Of a stretch of 64,000 bases of DNA, positions 39,002 through 49,060 are shown one piece after another. Made by a program: the position numbers and the translations under genes. Under the pieces are notes generated by a model. It worked only from the letters and a program-made list of their open reading frames with translations, was not told the origin of the DNA and did not search any database. The number at the start of each line of letters is the position of its first letter. The stretch's first letter is position 1. The stretch covers positions 2,542,001 to 2,606,000 of the forward strand of contig NZ_LR590470.1 of the NCBI RefSeq assembly GCF_901472535.1, written 5' to 3'. The stretch is from Sphingobacterium daejeonense (lineage in GTDB: Bacteria; Bacteroidota; Bacteroidia; Sphingobacteriales; Sphingobacteriaceae).

Positions 39002-41107
39002 TTATTGGTTAACTAATCGCCATTCTTCCCTGCGCGCTTTTGCTTCAAGACAAAAAGCTCTTGCTTGTAAAATGTAGGTTTTTGCAAATTCTTCAGAAGG
39101 CTCAAATTTATTTATTTGAAGCACACGGTCTGTAAAAGAAGATGAAAATTGAAAATAATCTTCATTTACATAATGTACATCAAACTCTTGTATTACAGCA
39201 GATTGTGTGGAAGCATTTATTCCTTTGTCTAACAACAATGCTTTTGCTGTCCAAACAAATGCACTATAAGCATGATAAATAGCGTCTGCATATTGATTTT
39301 TCTCTAATGCTATTTCAGCAAGATCAATTTTTTCTTCAGCTTCCAACAACAAGGTTGCCACTAAATCAATCACTACACCAGCACATTCACCCACACCGAT
39401 TGCAGTTTCAAAAGTTTCTTCATGTCCCCAATCGATGTGTTCATCTGCAGTCAGATTAGTCAGGTCTGCCAAAGGTTTTAAAAGTTTATAAAAATAATCC
39501 TTTCCTTGTTGTTCGTAATAAGCTAGGAAATTCTGATCTACTAATTTATTTTGCTTAAAATCAGTAAGTATAAAGTCAACTACTTGAAGTACTCTTTTAG
39601 TAGGAACTTTGATTACACGTTCTGCTACTTTTCCTTTTCCATCGCCTAATGTTCCTCCTCCGATCATCACTTGAGCGGCAGGAACTACATTTCCATTTAC
39701 CTTCACAGAACTACCATGAAAACCGATATGAGCCAAACCGTGTTGACCACAGGAATTCATACATCCTGAAATTTTAATTTTCAGTTCTTTTTCTTTGATA
39801 AAATCTTGGTGAAATTTATGGATATAATTTTCTAGGACGCGAGCCATTTCGGTTGAATTGGAAATTCCTAGATTACAAGTGTCAGTTCCTGGGCAGGTTG
39901 TTATGTCGGCTGTACTATTATAACCTGGTTTCGCAAAGCCTAAGCTTAATAATAAATTATAGATAGCAGGTAATGATTCCTTTCTAGCATACTTAAACAG
40001 AAGATTTTGATCTTGGGTTATACGAATGTCATCAGCAATATGCTTTCTTAGGCCATCAACCAATTTACGAGCCTTTTGAGTTGAGATGTCTCCAGTTTGG
40101 ATATTAGCATATACTCCAAAATATCCTTTTTGTTTTTGTTCGAACGTATTTGTAGCCTTCCAAAGTTCAAATCCAAGCAAATCCTCTGGAACTTCCTCTT
40201 GAATTAGATCTTTTGGTGCAACAGGTTGCTGTATTGATTCTCTATCAACAATTACTTTTTTGTTTTTAATGGCTATTTTTTCTTCTTCAATTAGGTTTAA
40301 GACCGTGTCTAAGCCTAATTTTTGAACTAAATATTTAAACCTAGCTTTATTTCTGTTATTTCTTTCTCCGTTTCTGTCAAATACACGCAAGGTTGCTTCT
40401 ATATAAGGAATAAAATCATCCTCATGCAAGAAATCATAAACTTCGTGGGCCAATATTGGTTGAGCTCCTAGGCCACCACCAAGCATCACTTTAAAGCCTC
40501 TGATTTCTTCTCCATTGGCAACCTTTATCTTAGGGATGAAACCAAAATCATGGATATAAGAGAATGCGGTATCCTTGTCACTGGAGGAAAATGACATTTT
40601 AAATTTCCTGCCCATTTCGGCACATACGGGTTTCTTAAGAAATATTCAAATGTTTTTTGTGCATATGGTGAAACATCGAATGGTTCATCTGGGTCAATTC
40701 CTGATGCTGGAGAAGCTGTAACATTTCGAACAGTATTTCCGCATGCTTCTCTTAATGTTATATCATCCTCAGCAAGTTTGGCCCATAATTCTGGAGTTTT
40801 GTCCAAACTAACATAATGAATCTGTATGTCCTGTCTGGTTGTTAAATGCAGATTTTTGCTAGCATATTCATCGGAGATATCGGCGATTTTTAGAATTTGT
40901 TTAAACGTAATTCTTCCAAAAGGCAATTTAATTCTCACCATTTGTACACCAGCTTGTCTCTGACCATAAACTCCTCTCGCTAAACGCAAGGATCTGAATT
41001 TTTTCTTCGGGCAATTCCCCTTGTTGAAAAGCTCTTATTTTCTTTTCTAGTTCGATTATTTCCTGTTCCACCACAGGATTTTCTAATTCTGTCCTAAAGC
41101 TCTGCAT
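39002..41107 (-). CDS. Siroheme sulfite/nitrite reductase with C-terminal HEPN domain (frameshifted)
   Basis: This ferredoxin-type reductase has about 700 residues. It opens MQSFRTELENPVVEQEIIEL; after a shift near 41005 (an extra A) it continues RLARGVYGQRQAGVQMVRIK. The substrate-binding LHLTTRQDIQIHYV and GNTVRNVTASPASGIDP follow, then a second shift near 40590. The siroheme/[4Fe-4S] cysteines are in TTCPGTDTCNLGISN and ISGCMNSCGQHGLAHIG. From about residue 560 an extra HEPN-like helical domain begins, with LIEAEEKIDLAEIA-like and YADAIYHAYSAFVWTAKALL helices. First gene of the sulfate operon; with CysH upstream in the pathway it most likely reduces sulfite. It lacks a CysJ flavoprotein partner, so ferredoxin is the probable donor. 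Confidence 0.92.
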
Positions 41108-41175
41108 TCTCTCTTCTATTATTAAAAAGGCAAATAAACACCCCTTTGTTTAGGTTATCGTTAATGTTTCTTTGA

Positions 41176-41183
41176 CAAATGTA
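41176..41183 (-). promoter_or_regulatory. Candidate -7 element for the sulfate operon
   Basis: TACATTTG on the minus strand matches TAnnTTTG, about 70 nt upstream of the sulfite reductase ATG. A TTTG further upstream sits 24 bases away, longer than the usual 19-21. Confidence 0.4.
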
Positions 41184-41227
41184 TAAAATAATTATAAAAT
41201 AACTATACAAAGTCTACCAAATTACTA

Positions 41228-41235
41228 TATATTTG
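41228..41235 (+). promoter_or_regulatory. Candidate -7 element for pstSCAB
   Basis: TATATTTG matches TAnnTTTG exactly, 18 nt before the pstS ATG. The sulfate operon and pst operon therefore share a compact divergent promoter region (41108-41253). Confidence 0.45.
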
Positions 41236-41253
41236 TGTAATTAATCAAAAATA

Positions 41254-42252
41254 ATGTTCAAAAAGGGTCTATATATTTATATTAAAACATTGTCATTCAG
41301 TATATTATTGATTTTTGTAACATTTTCTTGTTCTCCAAAAATTGATCAGGGGTATGATAAAGAGAAAGGATTTATAGGCACTATTTCGATTTCAGGTGCT
41401 TTTGCACTTTACCCAATTGCAGTATTATGGAGCGAAGATTTCAAAAAAATTCATCCGAATGTCCGCTTCAATATTTCTGCTGGAGGAGCAGGAAAAGGAA
41501 TATCAGATGTATTATCGAATATGGTTGATATAGGATAGTTTCTAGGGATCTTCATCCTATTGAGCTTGAACGGGGAGCTTTTCCAATCATAGTTGCCAAT
41601 GATGCTGTGATTGGCACCTTAAACAGTGCGCATCCAAACATTGATGAATTATTAAAGCGAGGCTTGAGCCAAAAAGAGTTGAAAGGTATATTTATAACGG
41701 GGAGCATCAAAAAATGGAGCGATATAGAACCGGGTTTTGTAAATAAAAATATAGAGGTTTACGTTCGTTCTGATGCTGCTGGAGCTGCTGAAACATGGGC
41801 AAAATATTTAGGAGGTACACAGGAAGAACTGAAGGGGGTTGGCATTTTTGGGGACCCAGGGCTCGCCCAGGCAATAAAAGATAACCCTTTAGCCATAGGA
41901 TTCAACAATATCAATTATGTATTTGATTTGAAAACAAAGAAGACTACAGATAAACATTGTTGCTTTACCTCTTGATGTCAATTCGGATCATAAAATTGAT
42001 GAAAATGAGAGTTTTTACACAGAATTGGACAGTCTTACGAATGCTGTTGCCTTAGGTAAATATCCTTCACCACCATCCAGAGAGTTGATGTTTGTCTTAA
42101 ACAAAAATCAACAATCAAAATTAATGGCGGAATTCGTTCGTTTTGTCATGTCGCCAAAACAGCAGGGTTATCTATTGGAGAATGGATTTGTTCCATTAGA
42201 AAAGGAATTAATAAATAAAGAAATCAATAAACTATCGGCGAGTGAATTATAG
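41254..42252 (+). CDS. pstS: Phosphate ABC transporter substrate-binding lipoprotein (frameshifted)
   Basis: A lipoprotein signal ([12 protein letters not shown]) precedes a PstS-like periplasmic binding domain. Motifs: [20 protein letters not shown] (the SGA phosphate loop), [20 protein letters not shown], and [20 protein letters not shown]. The C-terminus is [20 protein letters not shown]. Shifts near 41535 and 41960 split about 332 residues. Four genes follow the standard pstS-C-A-B order, with pstC starting inside the end of this gene. Confidence 0.93.
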
Positions 42253-43133
42253 ATTAATAAAAGACAAAATAATTAGAAATCTATCGGGGCTTTTATTGGG
42301 AATTAGTCTTGTTGTGATTTTGGCCATTGTCATAGGTTTGAGTATAAAATCTGAGCCATTAATCACTACAGAATCCATTTGGACCATCCTTGGGAGCAGT
42401 ATTTGGTCACCAATGAAAGGCAATTTTGGTTTCTTACCTTTTATTATGGGTACGGTATGGGTCACATTGATATCTTTAATTATAGCGGTTCCCTTATGCT
42501 TGGCAGCATCTGTTTATTTAGTGGAATACGCTGGAAATAGATTGAGAAACTTTGTACTCCCACTGGTTAATATCCTTGCTGCCATTCCGCCTGTTTTTAT
42601 ATGGGGTTTGGGGGGTATTATTTGTGGTTCCTTTAATTGGAAATTATGTTGCTCCCATTTTTGGGATTAGCACGACAGGATATTCGGTTTTTTCTGGCGG
42701 AATTGTACTTGCTGTGATGATTTTTCCGATAATGGTGAGTATCATGGTGGAAGTATTACAGACCATTCCTAAGGAACTGCGATCTGTTTCTCTGTCATTA
42801 GGAGCTACTAAATTAGAGACAATTCAAAAAGTAATATTAAAGAAAGCTCGTCCAGGCATTATGGCAGCGATTGTATTGGCAGTTTCAAGAGCTTTTGGAG
42901 AAACTATAGCTGTTTTAATGGTTTGTGGGAATATCCCAAAGATACCCCAGTCGTTATTTGATGCAGGTTATCCTCTCCCAGCATTAATTGCCAATAATTT
43001 TGGAGAAATGATGTCTATCCCATTATATGATTCTGCATTGATGTTTGCGGCATTGTTGCTATTTGTGATCATTCTGGGCTTTAATTTAATTTCACGAGGC
43101 ATTTTAAAGAAAATGGAGACCAAAAACATATGA
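42242..43133 (+). CDS. pstC: Phosphate ABC transporter permease (frameshifted)
   Basis: This is a binding-protein-dependent permease with six predicted membrane segments, for example ISLVVILAIVIGLSIK and GTVWVTLISLIIAVPLCLAA. The EAA loop is LRSVSLSLGATKLETIQKVI. A shift near 42625 splits it in the hydrophobic middle, giving about 297 residues when joined. A GTG start at 42242 overlaps the pstS stop by 11 bp; the end overlaps pstA's ATG by 4 bp. Confidence 0.93.
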
Positions 43134-43984
43134 GTAATATCAAAAGAAGGCTGAGAAAGGAGAAAATTGCCAAGGTCTTAATGCAAGCATCTGGAATAAT
43201 TATTACAGGTTCTTTATTTTTTATTATAGGTACGATTCTTTATAAGGGTCTTCCCTATTTGAGTTTGGATATGATTACCAAAACACCGCAGGGTGGTTTT
43301 TATATTGGAAAGGAAGGCGGCATATTGAATGCTATTCTTGGTTCTCTATACTTGGCTGGGCTATCTACATTATTAGCAACGTTGATAGGAATTCCTATTT
43401 GTATTTATTTGAATGTTTATGCAAAGAAAGGGTCTAAAATCTCTAACTTTTCGAAGTTAATATTTGATGTATTGTTTGGTATTCCGTCTATTGTTTATGG
43501 CGCCATAGCCTTCAGTATTATGGTATGGCTTGGTGTCAGGGCATCTTTGATTGGCGGAGTTATTACTATTACTTTATTAACTATTCCAATTGTCGTTCGA
43601 ACCATTGATGAACTGATTCAGACGATTCCAGGGGATTTGAACCATATTACAACTTCACTTGGCGCTACTCGCTGGGAATCTGCCAAAGTAATGCTAACCT
43701 ACATCAAACCGGGGTTGTTTACTGCAATTCTGTTGGCTTTTGGAAGAGCTATCGGAGATGTTGCAGGTGTATTATTGACGACAGGTTTTAGTGATAACAT
43801 TCCATTATATCTAGACGAGCCTACTGCGACTTTGCCTTTAGCTATATTTTTTCAATTAAGCAGTCCAATACCTGAGGTACAAGGCCGCGCCTATGCTTCA
43901 GCACTTATTTTAACAATCATCATTTTAGTTATCGTTATATGTACGCAATACCTAGCATCGAAACAGAAAAAGCATCGGGTATAA
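43130..43984 (+). CDS. pstA: Phosphate ABC transporter permease
   Basis: This is an intact 284-residue permease with membrane segments such as ILGSLYLAGLSTLLATLIGI and ALILTIIILVIVICTQYLAS. The EAA loop LNHITTSLGATRWESAKVML contacts the ATPase. The PstA-typical FGIPSIVYGAIAFSIMVWLG is clear. Its start overlaps pstC (ATGA) and its end runs 46 bp into pstB. Confidence 0.95.
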   Translation: MSNIKRRLRKEKIAKVLMQASGIIITGSLFFIIGTILYKGLPYLSLDMITKTPQGGFYIGKEGGILNAILGSLYLAGLSTLLATLIGIPICIYLNVYAKKGSKISNFSKLIFDVLFGIPSIVYGAIAFSIMVWLGVRASLIGGVITITLLTIPIVVRTIDELIQTIPGDLNHITTSLGATRWESAKVMLTYIKPGLFTAILLAFGRAIGDVAGVLLTTGFSDNIPLYLDEPTATLPLAIFFQLSSPIPEVQGRAYASALILTIIILVIVICTQYLASKQKKHRV

Positions 43985-44748
43985 TCCATCAGGTTAACCC
44001 ACATATACAGATCAAGGATTTAAATGTTTATGTAGAAGATCAGCATATTCTAAAAAACATCAATCTAGAGATTCCCAATAATTGTATTACATCCATTATT
44101 GGACCATCTGGTTGTGGCAAGACGACTTTGCTGAAGACCTTAAACCGACTATTGGATGATTCTACTGAGGTTCAAGTCACAGGGTCAGTTTTAGTGAATG
44201 GTGAGGATATTTATGGTCCGAATGCAGAGGTAACCCATATACGCAAAAAAATGGGATTGCTCTCCCAAAAACCTTTTCCACTGCCTATGTCAATTTTTGA
44301 CAATATTGCATATGGACCGAGGATACACGGGAACAGAGATAAGAAATCATTAAAAAATATTGTGGAGCAGCAGCTCAAAAATGTTGGTTTGTGGGAGGAA
44401 GTTAAAGATAGACTTGATAGTTCGGCGTCTAAACTTTCAATAGGCCAGCAGCAAAGGCTTTGTTTGGCTCGAGGTTTAGCTGTAGAACCAGAAATTATTC
44501 TTGGGGATGAATCTACCTCTGCACTAGATCCAATTTCTACACAAGTAATCGAGAATCTTCTAATTGATTTAAAACAAGATTATACGATCGTATTGGTAAC
44601 TCATATCTTGCGTCAGGCTCGACGGGTATCGGATTATATCTTATTTCTTTACAATGGTGAAGTTGTAGAATTTGGAAAATCAGAACAAATATTGTTGAGT
44701 CCACAACATGATATTACTCGACAATATGTCAAAGGCTTTATTTCATAA
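43939..44748 (+). CDS. pstB: Phosphate ABC transporter ATP-binding protein
   Basis: This is an intact 269-residue ATPase. Walker A GPSGCGKTTLLKTLNRLL; Q-loop GLLSQKPFPLPMSIFDN, with the PstB-specific LPMSIFDNIAYGPRIHG; signature KLSIGQQQRLCLARGLA; Walker B EIILGDESTSALDPISTQ. The usual DEP of Walker B reads DES and the signature's second glycine reads Ile; both are conservative but uncommon. The ATG at 43939 lies within pstA. No phoU follows; a terminator comes right after. Confidence 0.95.
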   Translation: MYAIPSIETEKASGIIHQVNPHIQIKDLNVYVEDQHILKNINLEIPNNCITSIIGPSGCGKTTLLKTLNRLLDDSTEVQVTGSVLVNGEDIYGPNAEVTHIRKKMGLLSQKPFPLPMSIFDNIAYGPRIHGNRDKKSLKNIVEQQLKNVGLWEEVKDRLDSSASKLSIGQQQRLCLARGLAVEPEIILGDESTSALDPISTQVIENLLIDLKQDYTIVLVTHILRQARRVSDYILFLYNGEVVEFGKSEQILLSPQHDITRQYVKGFIS

Positions 44749-44760
44749 TCATTAATAGAA

Positions 44761-44795
44761 AAAGGAGCTGTTTTTATTTTTCAGCTCCTTTCCTA
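44761..44795. terminator. Bidirectional terminator after pstB
   Basis: The stem AAAGGAGCTG / CAGCTCCTTT has a T-rich loop and flanking A and T runs, between the convergent pst operon and the symporter gene. Confidence 0.9.
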
Positions 44796-44810
44796 TTATA
44801 TTTTGATTAT

Positions 44811-46307
44811 CTAACTTCTAGTTTCGCCTTCAGGCCCTTCTTCGATCACTTCAGCAATCTCTTCTAAACCATCTTCATCAGAATCTTTCCTGAACGGAGC
44901 TGCTTCATCAAATTCACCTTCCCATTTTGCAACCACGACAGTTGCCAAACAGTTACCAATCACATTCACTGATGTTCTTGCCATATCCATCAGCTCATCA
45001 ATACCAAGAATAGCAGCGATAACAAAAACTGGGAGTCCAAACTGGTCAGCGGTTGCAATTAAAATAATCAATGAGGCTCTAGGTACAGCAGCTACCCCTT
45101 TTGAAGTAATCATTAGGGTGAATGCAATCATCAATTGTTGACCGAATGACAGATCAATTCCGGCTGCTTGCGCAACAAATATTGAGGCTAAGGAAAGATA
45201 TAATGATGTTCCATCGAGATTAAAGCTGTATCCAGTAGGAATTACAAAAGATACGATTTTCCGCGGCACACCGAATTTTTCCATTGCGCTCATTGCTTTA
45301 GGCAATGCTGCATCAGAGCTTGTTGTTGCAAATGCAATAGATACCGGTTCTTTAATTGCATTTATAAATTGTTTTACAGGAACTTTTAAATACAATGCCA
45401 CCGGCAATAATACACAAGCCAAGAAGAATATCAATGCTAGATATAATGTTGCCAATAACATAAAAAGATTTTTCAGGATATCAACGCCGAGGTGTCCGAC
45501 GGTATATGCCATTGCTGCGCCGACACCAATTGGAGCAAATAACATCACCAGATTGGTGAACTTAAACATCGCTTCAGAGAGGGATTCTGTAAAATCCACA
45601 AAGGGTTTTCGTTTTTTCTCGTCCACCATTGCTAGTCCAATACCGAAGATAACAGCAAATACGACAATTTGAAGTACCTTGTTTTCATAGACTGATTTTA
45701 CAATGTTTTCAGGGAAAGTATCTCTAAAGAATGCTGTGAAATTATATAACCAATGAGCACTTTCATCGATGTGTTCAAGGGCCAATTTATCAGTTTCAGA
45801 AACGGCTGAAGTTTTGGGTAATTCTTCATGCGGCATATGTTCAATATCAATACCCACACCTGCTTTAGTTAGGTTAATCGCACCTAGTCCTATGAAAATG
45901 GCACAAGTTGTAGCACAGAAGAAATAGAGCATTGATTTCCAGGCCATTCGACCTACCTGTTTTAGGTCTGAATGTCCAGCAATACCGAAAACTAATGTTG
46001 AGAATAGGATTGGTCCAACGATTGTTTTGACTAATTTGATGAAACCTTGGCTTAAAGGTTGGAGCGCTTTGGCTACATCAGGAAAATCCAGACCAACAAA
46101 AATACCTAAAACCATACAGGTCAAGATCCAGGTTGTTAAGCCTTTACGAACGATTGCATTTAGAATTAAGACTGCAGCTGTTATCCAGCGAACAATCATC
46201 ATTACAGCTGGAGGAATTGCAACTAAGTCAAATTCATAAAGTAGAGTTAATATTGAGGCTATTGCTATTGTAATTAGCAAAATATATCCCGTGTTTTTCT
46301 TTGACAT
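44811..46307 (-). CDS. Dicarboxylate/amino acid:cation symporter (DAACS family)
   Basis: This is an intact 498-residue carrier of the GltP/DctA type. Re-entrant hairpin and substrate motifs are seen in AFATTSSDAALPKAMSAMEK, VIPTGYSFNLDGTSLYLSLA and MDMARTSVNVIGNCLATVVV. Around eight membrane helices precede an acidic C-terminal tail (DSDEDGLEEIAEVIEEGPEG). Likely imports glutamate, aspartate or C4-dicarboxylates with Na+ or H+. An insert between helices (about 175-210) is typical of Bacteroidota members. No frameshift. The 250 bp upstream hold the ferredoxin terminator and otherwise nothing visible. Confidence 0.95.
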   Translation of the reverse strand: MSKKNTGYILLITIAIASILTLLYEFDLVAIPPAVMMIVRWITAAVLILNAIVRKGLTTWILTCMVLGIFVGLDFPDVAKALQPLSQGFIKLVKTIVGPILFSTLVFGIAGHSDLKQVGRMAWKSMLYFFCATTCAIFIGLGAINLTKAGVGIDIEHMPHEELPKTSAVSETDKLALEHIDESAHWLYNFTAFFRDTFPENIVKSVYENKVLQIVVFAVIFGIGLAMVDEKKRKPFVDFTESLSEAMFKFTNLVMLFAPIGVGAAMAYTVGHLGVDILKNLFMLLATLYLALIFFLACVLLPVALYLKVPVKQFINAIKEPVSIAFATTSSDAALPKAMSAMEKFGVPRKIVSFVIPTGYSFNLDGTSLYLSLASIFVAQAAGIDLSFGQQLMIAFTLMITSKGVAAVPRASLIILIATADQFGLPVFVIAAILGIDELMDMARTSVNVIGNCLATVVVAKWEGEFDEAAPFRKDSDEDGLEEIAEVIEEGPEGETRS

Positions 46308-46513
46308 GCAGATTATTTAGGGTTATTTATTTCTTTTTTCACTTTTTATGACGAACAAAAATAAAAAAATAGAGCTGCAAACCAAATAAATTACTCTAAT
46401 GTATCTTTTGTTTGACTCATTATGAAAAGAATTTTATTTCTTAAAATGTTGGGATTAAGAAAATTAATTCAAAAAATGTTTTTTGAGGAAATTTCATGAA
46501 ACAGCATAAAAAA

Positions 46514-46545
46514 AGCCACCTGAAAGATCAGGTGGCTATAAAAAT
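46514..46545 (-). terminator. Intrinsic terminator of the ferredoxin gene
   Basis: The perfect 10-bp stem AGCCACCTGA / TCAGGTGGCT with an AAGA loop lies 21 bp past the ferredoxin stop; on the minus strand it is followed by a T-run. Confidence 0.92.
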
Positions 46546-46557
46546 ATTTTTTGTTAT

Positions 46558-46908
46558 TTATTCAGCGTGTAACCAAGCTTTTTTAGCTAATAATTCGTCT
46601 TCAGATTCACGCACATCTTCATCTTCTACACAGCAGTCTACTGGGCAAACAGCTGCACATTGAGGTTCATCGTGAAAACCCACACATTCTGTACATTTAT
46701 CAGAAACAATATAATATACTTCATTGGAGATCGCTTCTTGCGATTCATTTGCATCAAGAGTTACTCCTTCGCCAAAATCTATAACACCATCCAATGCGGT
46801 ACCGTCAGAAAATTTCCAACTTACCCCTGCATCATAGATTGCATTATTTGGGCATTCTGGTTCACATGCCCCACAATTTATACACTCGTCAGTAATTTTA
46901 ATTGCCAT
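46558..46908 (-). CDS. 2x[4Fe-4S] ferredoxin
   Basis: This is an intact 116-residue ferredoxin. Cluster motif one is CINCGACEPECPNNAI and motif two is CTECVGFHDEPQCAAVCPVD, with an eight-residue insert between the second and third cysteine, as in Alvin-type ferredoxins. An acidic insertion of about 50 residues separates the two. It could carry electrons for enzymes such as the sulfite reductase; direct partner unknown. Divergent from the acyl-CoA reductase gene, 110 bp apart, an arrangement common in this phylum. Confidence 0.94.
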   Translation of the reverse strand: MAIKITDECINCGACEPECPNNAIYDAGVSWKFSDGTALDGVIDFGEGVTLDANESQEAISNEVYYIVSDKCTECVGFHDEPQCAAVCPVDCCVEDEDVRESEDELLAKKAWLHAE

Positions 46909-46949
46909 TTATGTCCTTACAATAAAATAATAAACTAATTTTGCACTTT

Positions 46950-46957
46950 CAAAGTTA
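46950..46957 (-). promoter_or_regulatory. Candidate -7 element for the ferredoxin gene
   Basis: TAACTTTG on the minus strand matches TAnnTTTG, about 42 nt before the ferredoxin ATG. No good -33 box. Confidence 0.4.
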
Positions 46958-47017
46958 GTACTAATGCTATACACTGTAAAATAAAAGTATACAAAATTAG
47001 TAGTTATTTACTTTGAT

Positions 47018-48086
47018 ATGGCAAATATACAGCAAAAAAACTACAGAATAATTCTAAATAGCAAGATTTTGACAAGAGAAACTAGAATATCAGCATTTGT
47101 AAAATTAGGAGAATACCTTAAATCTAAAGAACTCAGAGAGTCTCCATTTTTAGAAAACATAGTACATAGAAATGCCTGGTATACAAGAGATAATGTATTG
47201 CAACAGATCGATGCCATTTCTTCAAATTTGACTAGCGATAAACTTGAGAATTGGTTAAGAGAGGTCCCTAATCATAATATTGATAAATCTGTAGGTTTAG
47301 TATTAGCAGGAAACCTGCCTTTGGTTGGGTTTCATGATATTATGACGGTATTATTAGCAGGTTTTAAGGCTCAAATCAAAGTTTCGTCGGATGATGCTGG
47401 TCTCACGAAGTTTATTTTAGACCATTTATTTGAAATTGAACCTCTATTTAAAGAAAGGGTTCAATTTGTAGAGAAATTGGAGCATTATGATTTAGTCATA
47501 GCAACTGGCAGTAATAACTCTGCCAGATATTTTGAATATTATTTCGGGAAGAAACCAAATATAATCAGGAAAAACCGAAACTCAATTTCTGTTCTTTCTG
47601 GACATGAGACTGCTGAAGAATTAAAGGATTTGGGGCATGATATTTTTGACTATTTTGGTTTAGGATGTCGTTCCGTATCCAAAATATTTTATTCCATTGG
47701 ATTACAATATTCCAAACTTGTTGGATAATTTCGAATCTTTTCAAGGCATAAAAGATCATACAAAATATAACAATAACTATGATTTCAATAAATCTATTTA
47801 TTTAATTAATAGGAATAAGCATTTTGACAATGGTTTTTTACTTTTAAAAGAAGATGAGAGCTTGGCCTCTCCCCTTGCTGTTGTACACTTTGAATATTAT
47901 GATTCGATAGAAAAAGTAGAAGAATATATTAATTCTCATCGAGATGAGATTCAATGTGTGACTACGGAAATGGATTTAAACAACATTGATGTTCCTGTTT
48001 TTCCATTGGGATCGAGCCAACATCCTTCTTTAGATGATTATGCGGATAATATCAACACTTTATCATTTTTACTGAATAACCAATAA
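47018..48086 (+). CDS. LuxC-like acyl-CoA reductase (frameshifted)
   Basis: This protein has about 356 residues and is related to the LuxC fatty acyl reductase family (PF05893). Motifs: VGLVLAGNLPLVGFHDIMTV (nucleotide-binding), DLVIATGSNNSARYFEYYFG, and GLGCRSVSKIF with the catalytic Cys. A shift near 47695 moves the frame into IPLDYNIPNLLDNFESFQGI; it ends in INTLSFLLNNQ. It should reduce an acyl-CoA to an aldehyde with NADPH. No luciferase or LuxE/LuxD genes are nearby, so it is not bioluminescence; the real substrate is unknown. Confidence 0.9.
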
Positions 48087-48146
48087 TTAGCTTTTATTGC
48101 CGTTATATGAGTATGAATTCGTAAAAAATTATAATTTTGTTTGACT

Positions 48147-48350
48147 ATGTATGTTATAAAAGTTAAAGGTGTTGCAAAAATCCCGGATTATGTTCAGTTG
48201 CGGGACGATTCATTTACACTTTTGGCATATTTCCGCGTGGATAGGCCAGACAAATCATTAGATAAAATCGGCTTAGGTGACAGAGCAGACTATATTATGG
48301 ATATAGTTAAGGAGTTACCTTTCGGCCAAATTAAGAAAATCGACTTATAA
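48147..48350 (+). CDS. Small conserved hypothetical protein upstream of the FtsE-like gene
   Basis: This 67-residue protein MYVIKVKGVAKIPDYVQLRD... ends in KELPFGQIKKIDL. It ends 5 bp before the FtsE-like ATG, so it is in the same transcript. I recognise no domain; composition suggests a compact mixed alpha/beta protein. ATG preferred over the TTG six bases upstream. Confidence 0.75.
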   Translation: MYVIKVKGVAKIPDYVQLRDDSFTLLAYFRVDRPDKSLDKIGLGDRADYIMDIVKELPFGQIKKIDL

Positions 48351-48355
48351 ATACC

Positions 48356-49039
48356 ATGAGAGAAACGAATACAGTTATCAAACTTAAACATGTAGATATC
48401 TATCAACAAAAACATCTTGTACTTTCTGACGTGAACCTTGATATCGCACAAGGAGAGTTCCTATACTTAATAGGGCAATCGGGTTCAGGTAAGAGTAGTT
48501 TATTAAAAATCATTTATGGTGATTTATATATTGCTACAGGAGAAGGCATGATAGCTGGTTTTGATTTAAAGAAACTTCACGAGAATGATGTTCCATATCT
48601 AAGGCGCAAGCTTGGTATTGTCTTTCAAGATTTTCATTTATTGAATGACCGTACTGTTGAGAAGAACTTAGAATTTGCTTTAAAAGCTACTGGCTGGAGG
48701 GAAAAAGCTCAGATTGAGAATAGGATTATTGATGTTTTGGAAAAAGTAGGTCTTCGTTCAAAATTGAAGAAAATGCCTCATGAATTATCCGGTGGTGAGC
48801 AGCAACGTGTTGTTATTGCTAGGGCTTTATTGAACAATCCTGAAATCATATTGGCGGATGAGCCGACAGGGAATTTGGATCCTGCTACTTCCGAGGAGAT
48901 TGTTTTATTATTACGTGATATTGCTGCTTCAGGCACTGCTGTTTTGATGGCGACTCACGATTACCAAATTATAAGAAATATGCCTGCACGCATCCTCAAA
49001 ACCGCTGATGGTGCGTTGCATGACAATGTCAGCATCTAA
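48356..49039 (+). CDS. ftsE: FtsE-like ABC ATPase
   Basis: This intact 227-residue ATPase has Walker A IGQSGSGKSSLLKIIYGDLY, signature ELSGGEQQRVVIARALLNNP and Walker B EIILADEPTGNLDP with the switch ATHDYQII. Length and motifs match FtsE, which with the membrane protein FtsX controls cell-wall hydrolysis at division. No ftsX follows here; in this phylum ftsX is often elsewhere. LolD-like or MacB-like ATPases are close relatives, so the symbol is probable, not certain. Confidence 0.85.
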   Translation: MRETNTVIKLKHVDIYQQKHLVLSDVNLDIAQGEFLYLIGQSGSGKSSLLKIIYGDLYIATGEGMIAGFDLKKLHENDVPYLRRKLGIVFQDFHLLNDRTVEKNLEFALKATGWREKAQIENRIIDVLEKVGLRSKLKKMPHELSGGEQQRVVIARALLNNPEIILADEPTGNLDPATSEEIVLLLRDIAASGTAVLMATHDYQIIRNMPARILKTADGALHDNVSI

Positions 49040-49060
49040 TTCTGACAATAGCACATTCTA

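Noticed and set aside
47018..48086. Bioluminescence operon
   Set aside because: Only the LuxC-like family member is present, with no luciferase subunits or LuxD/E.
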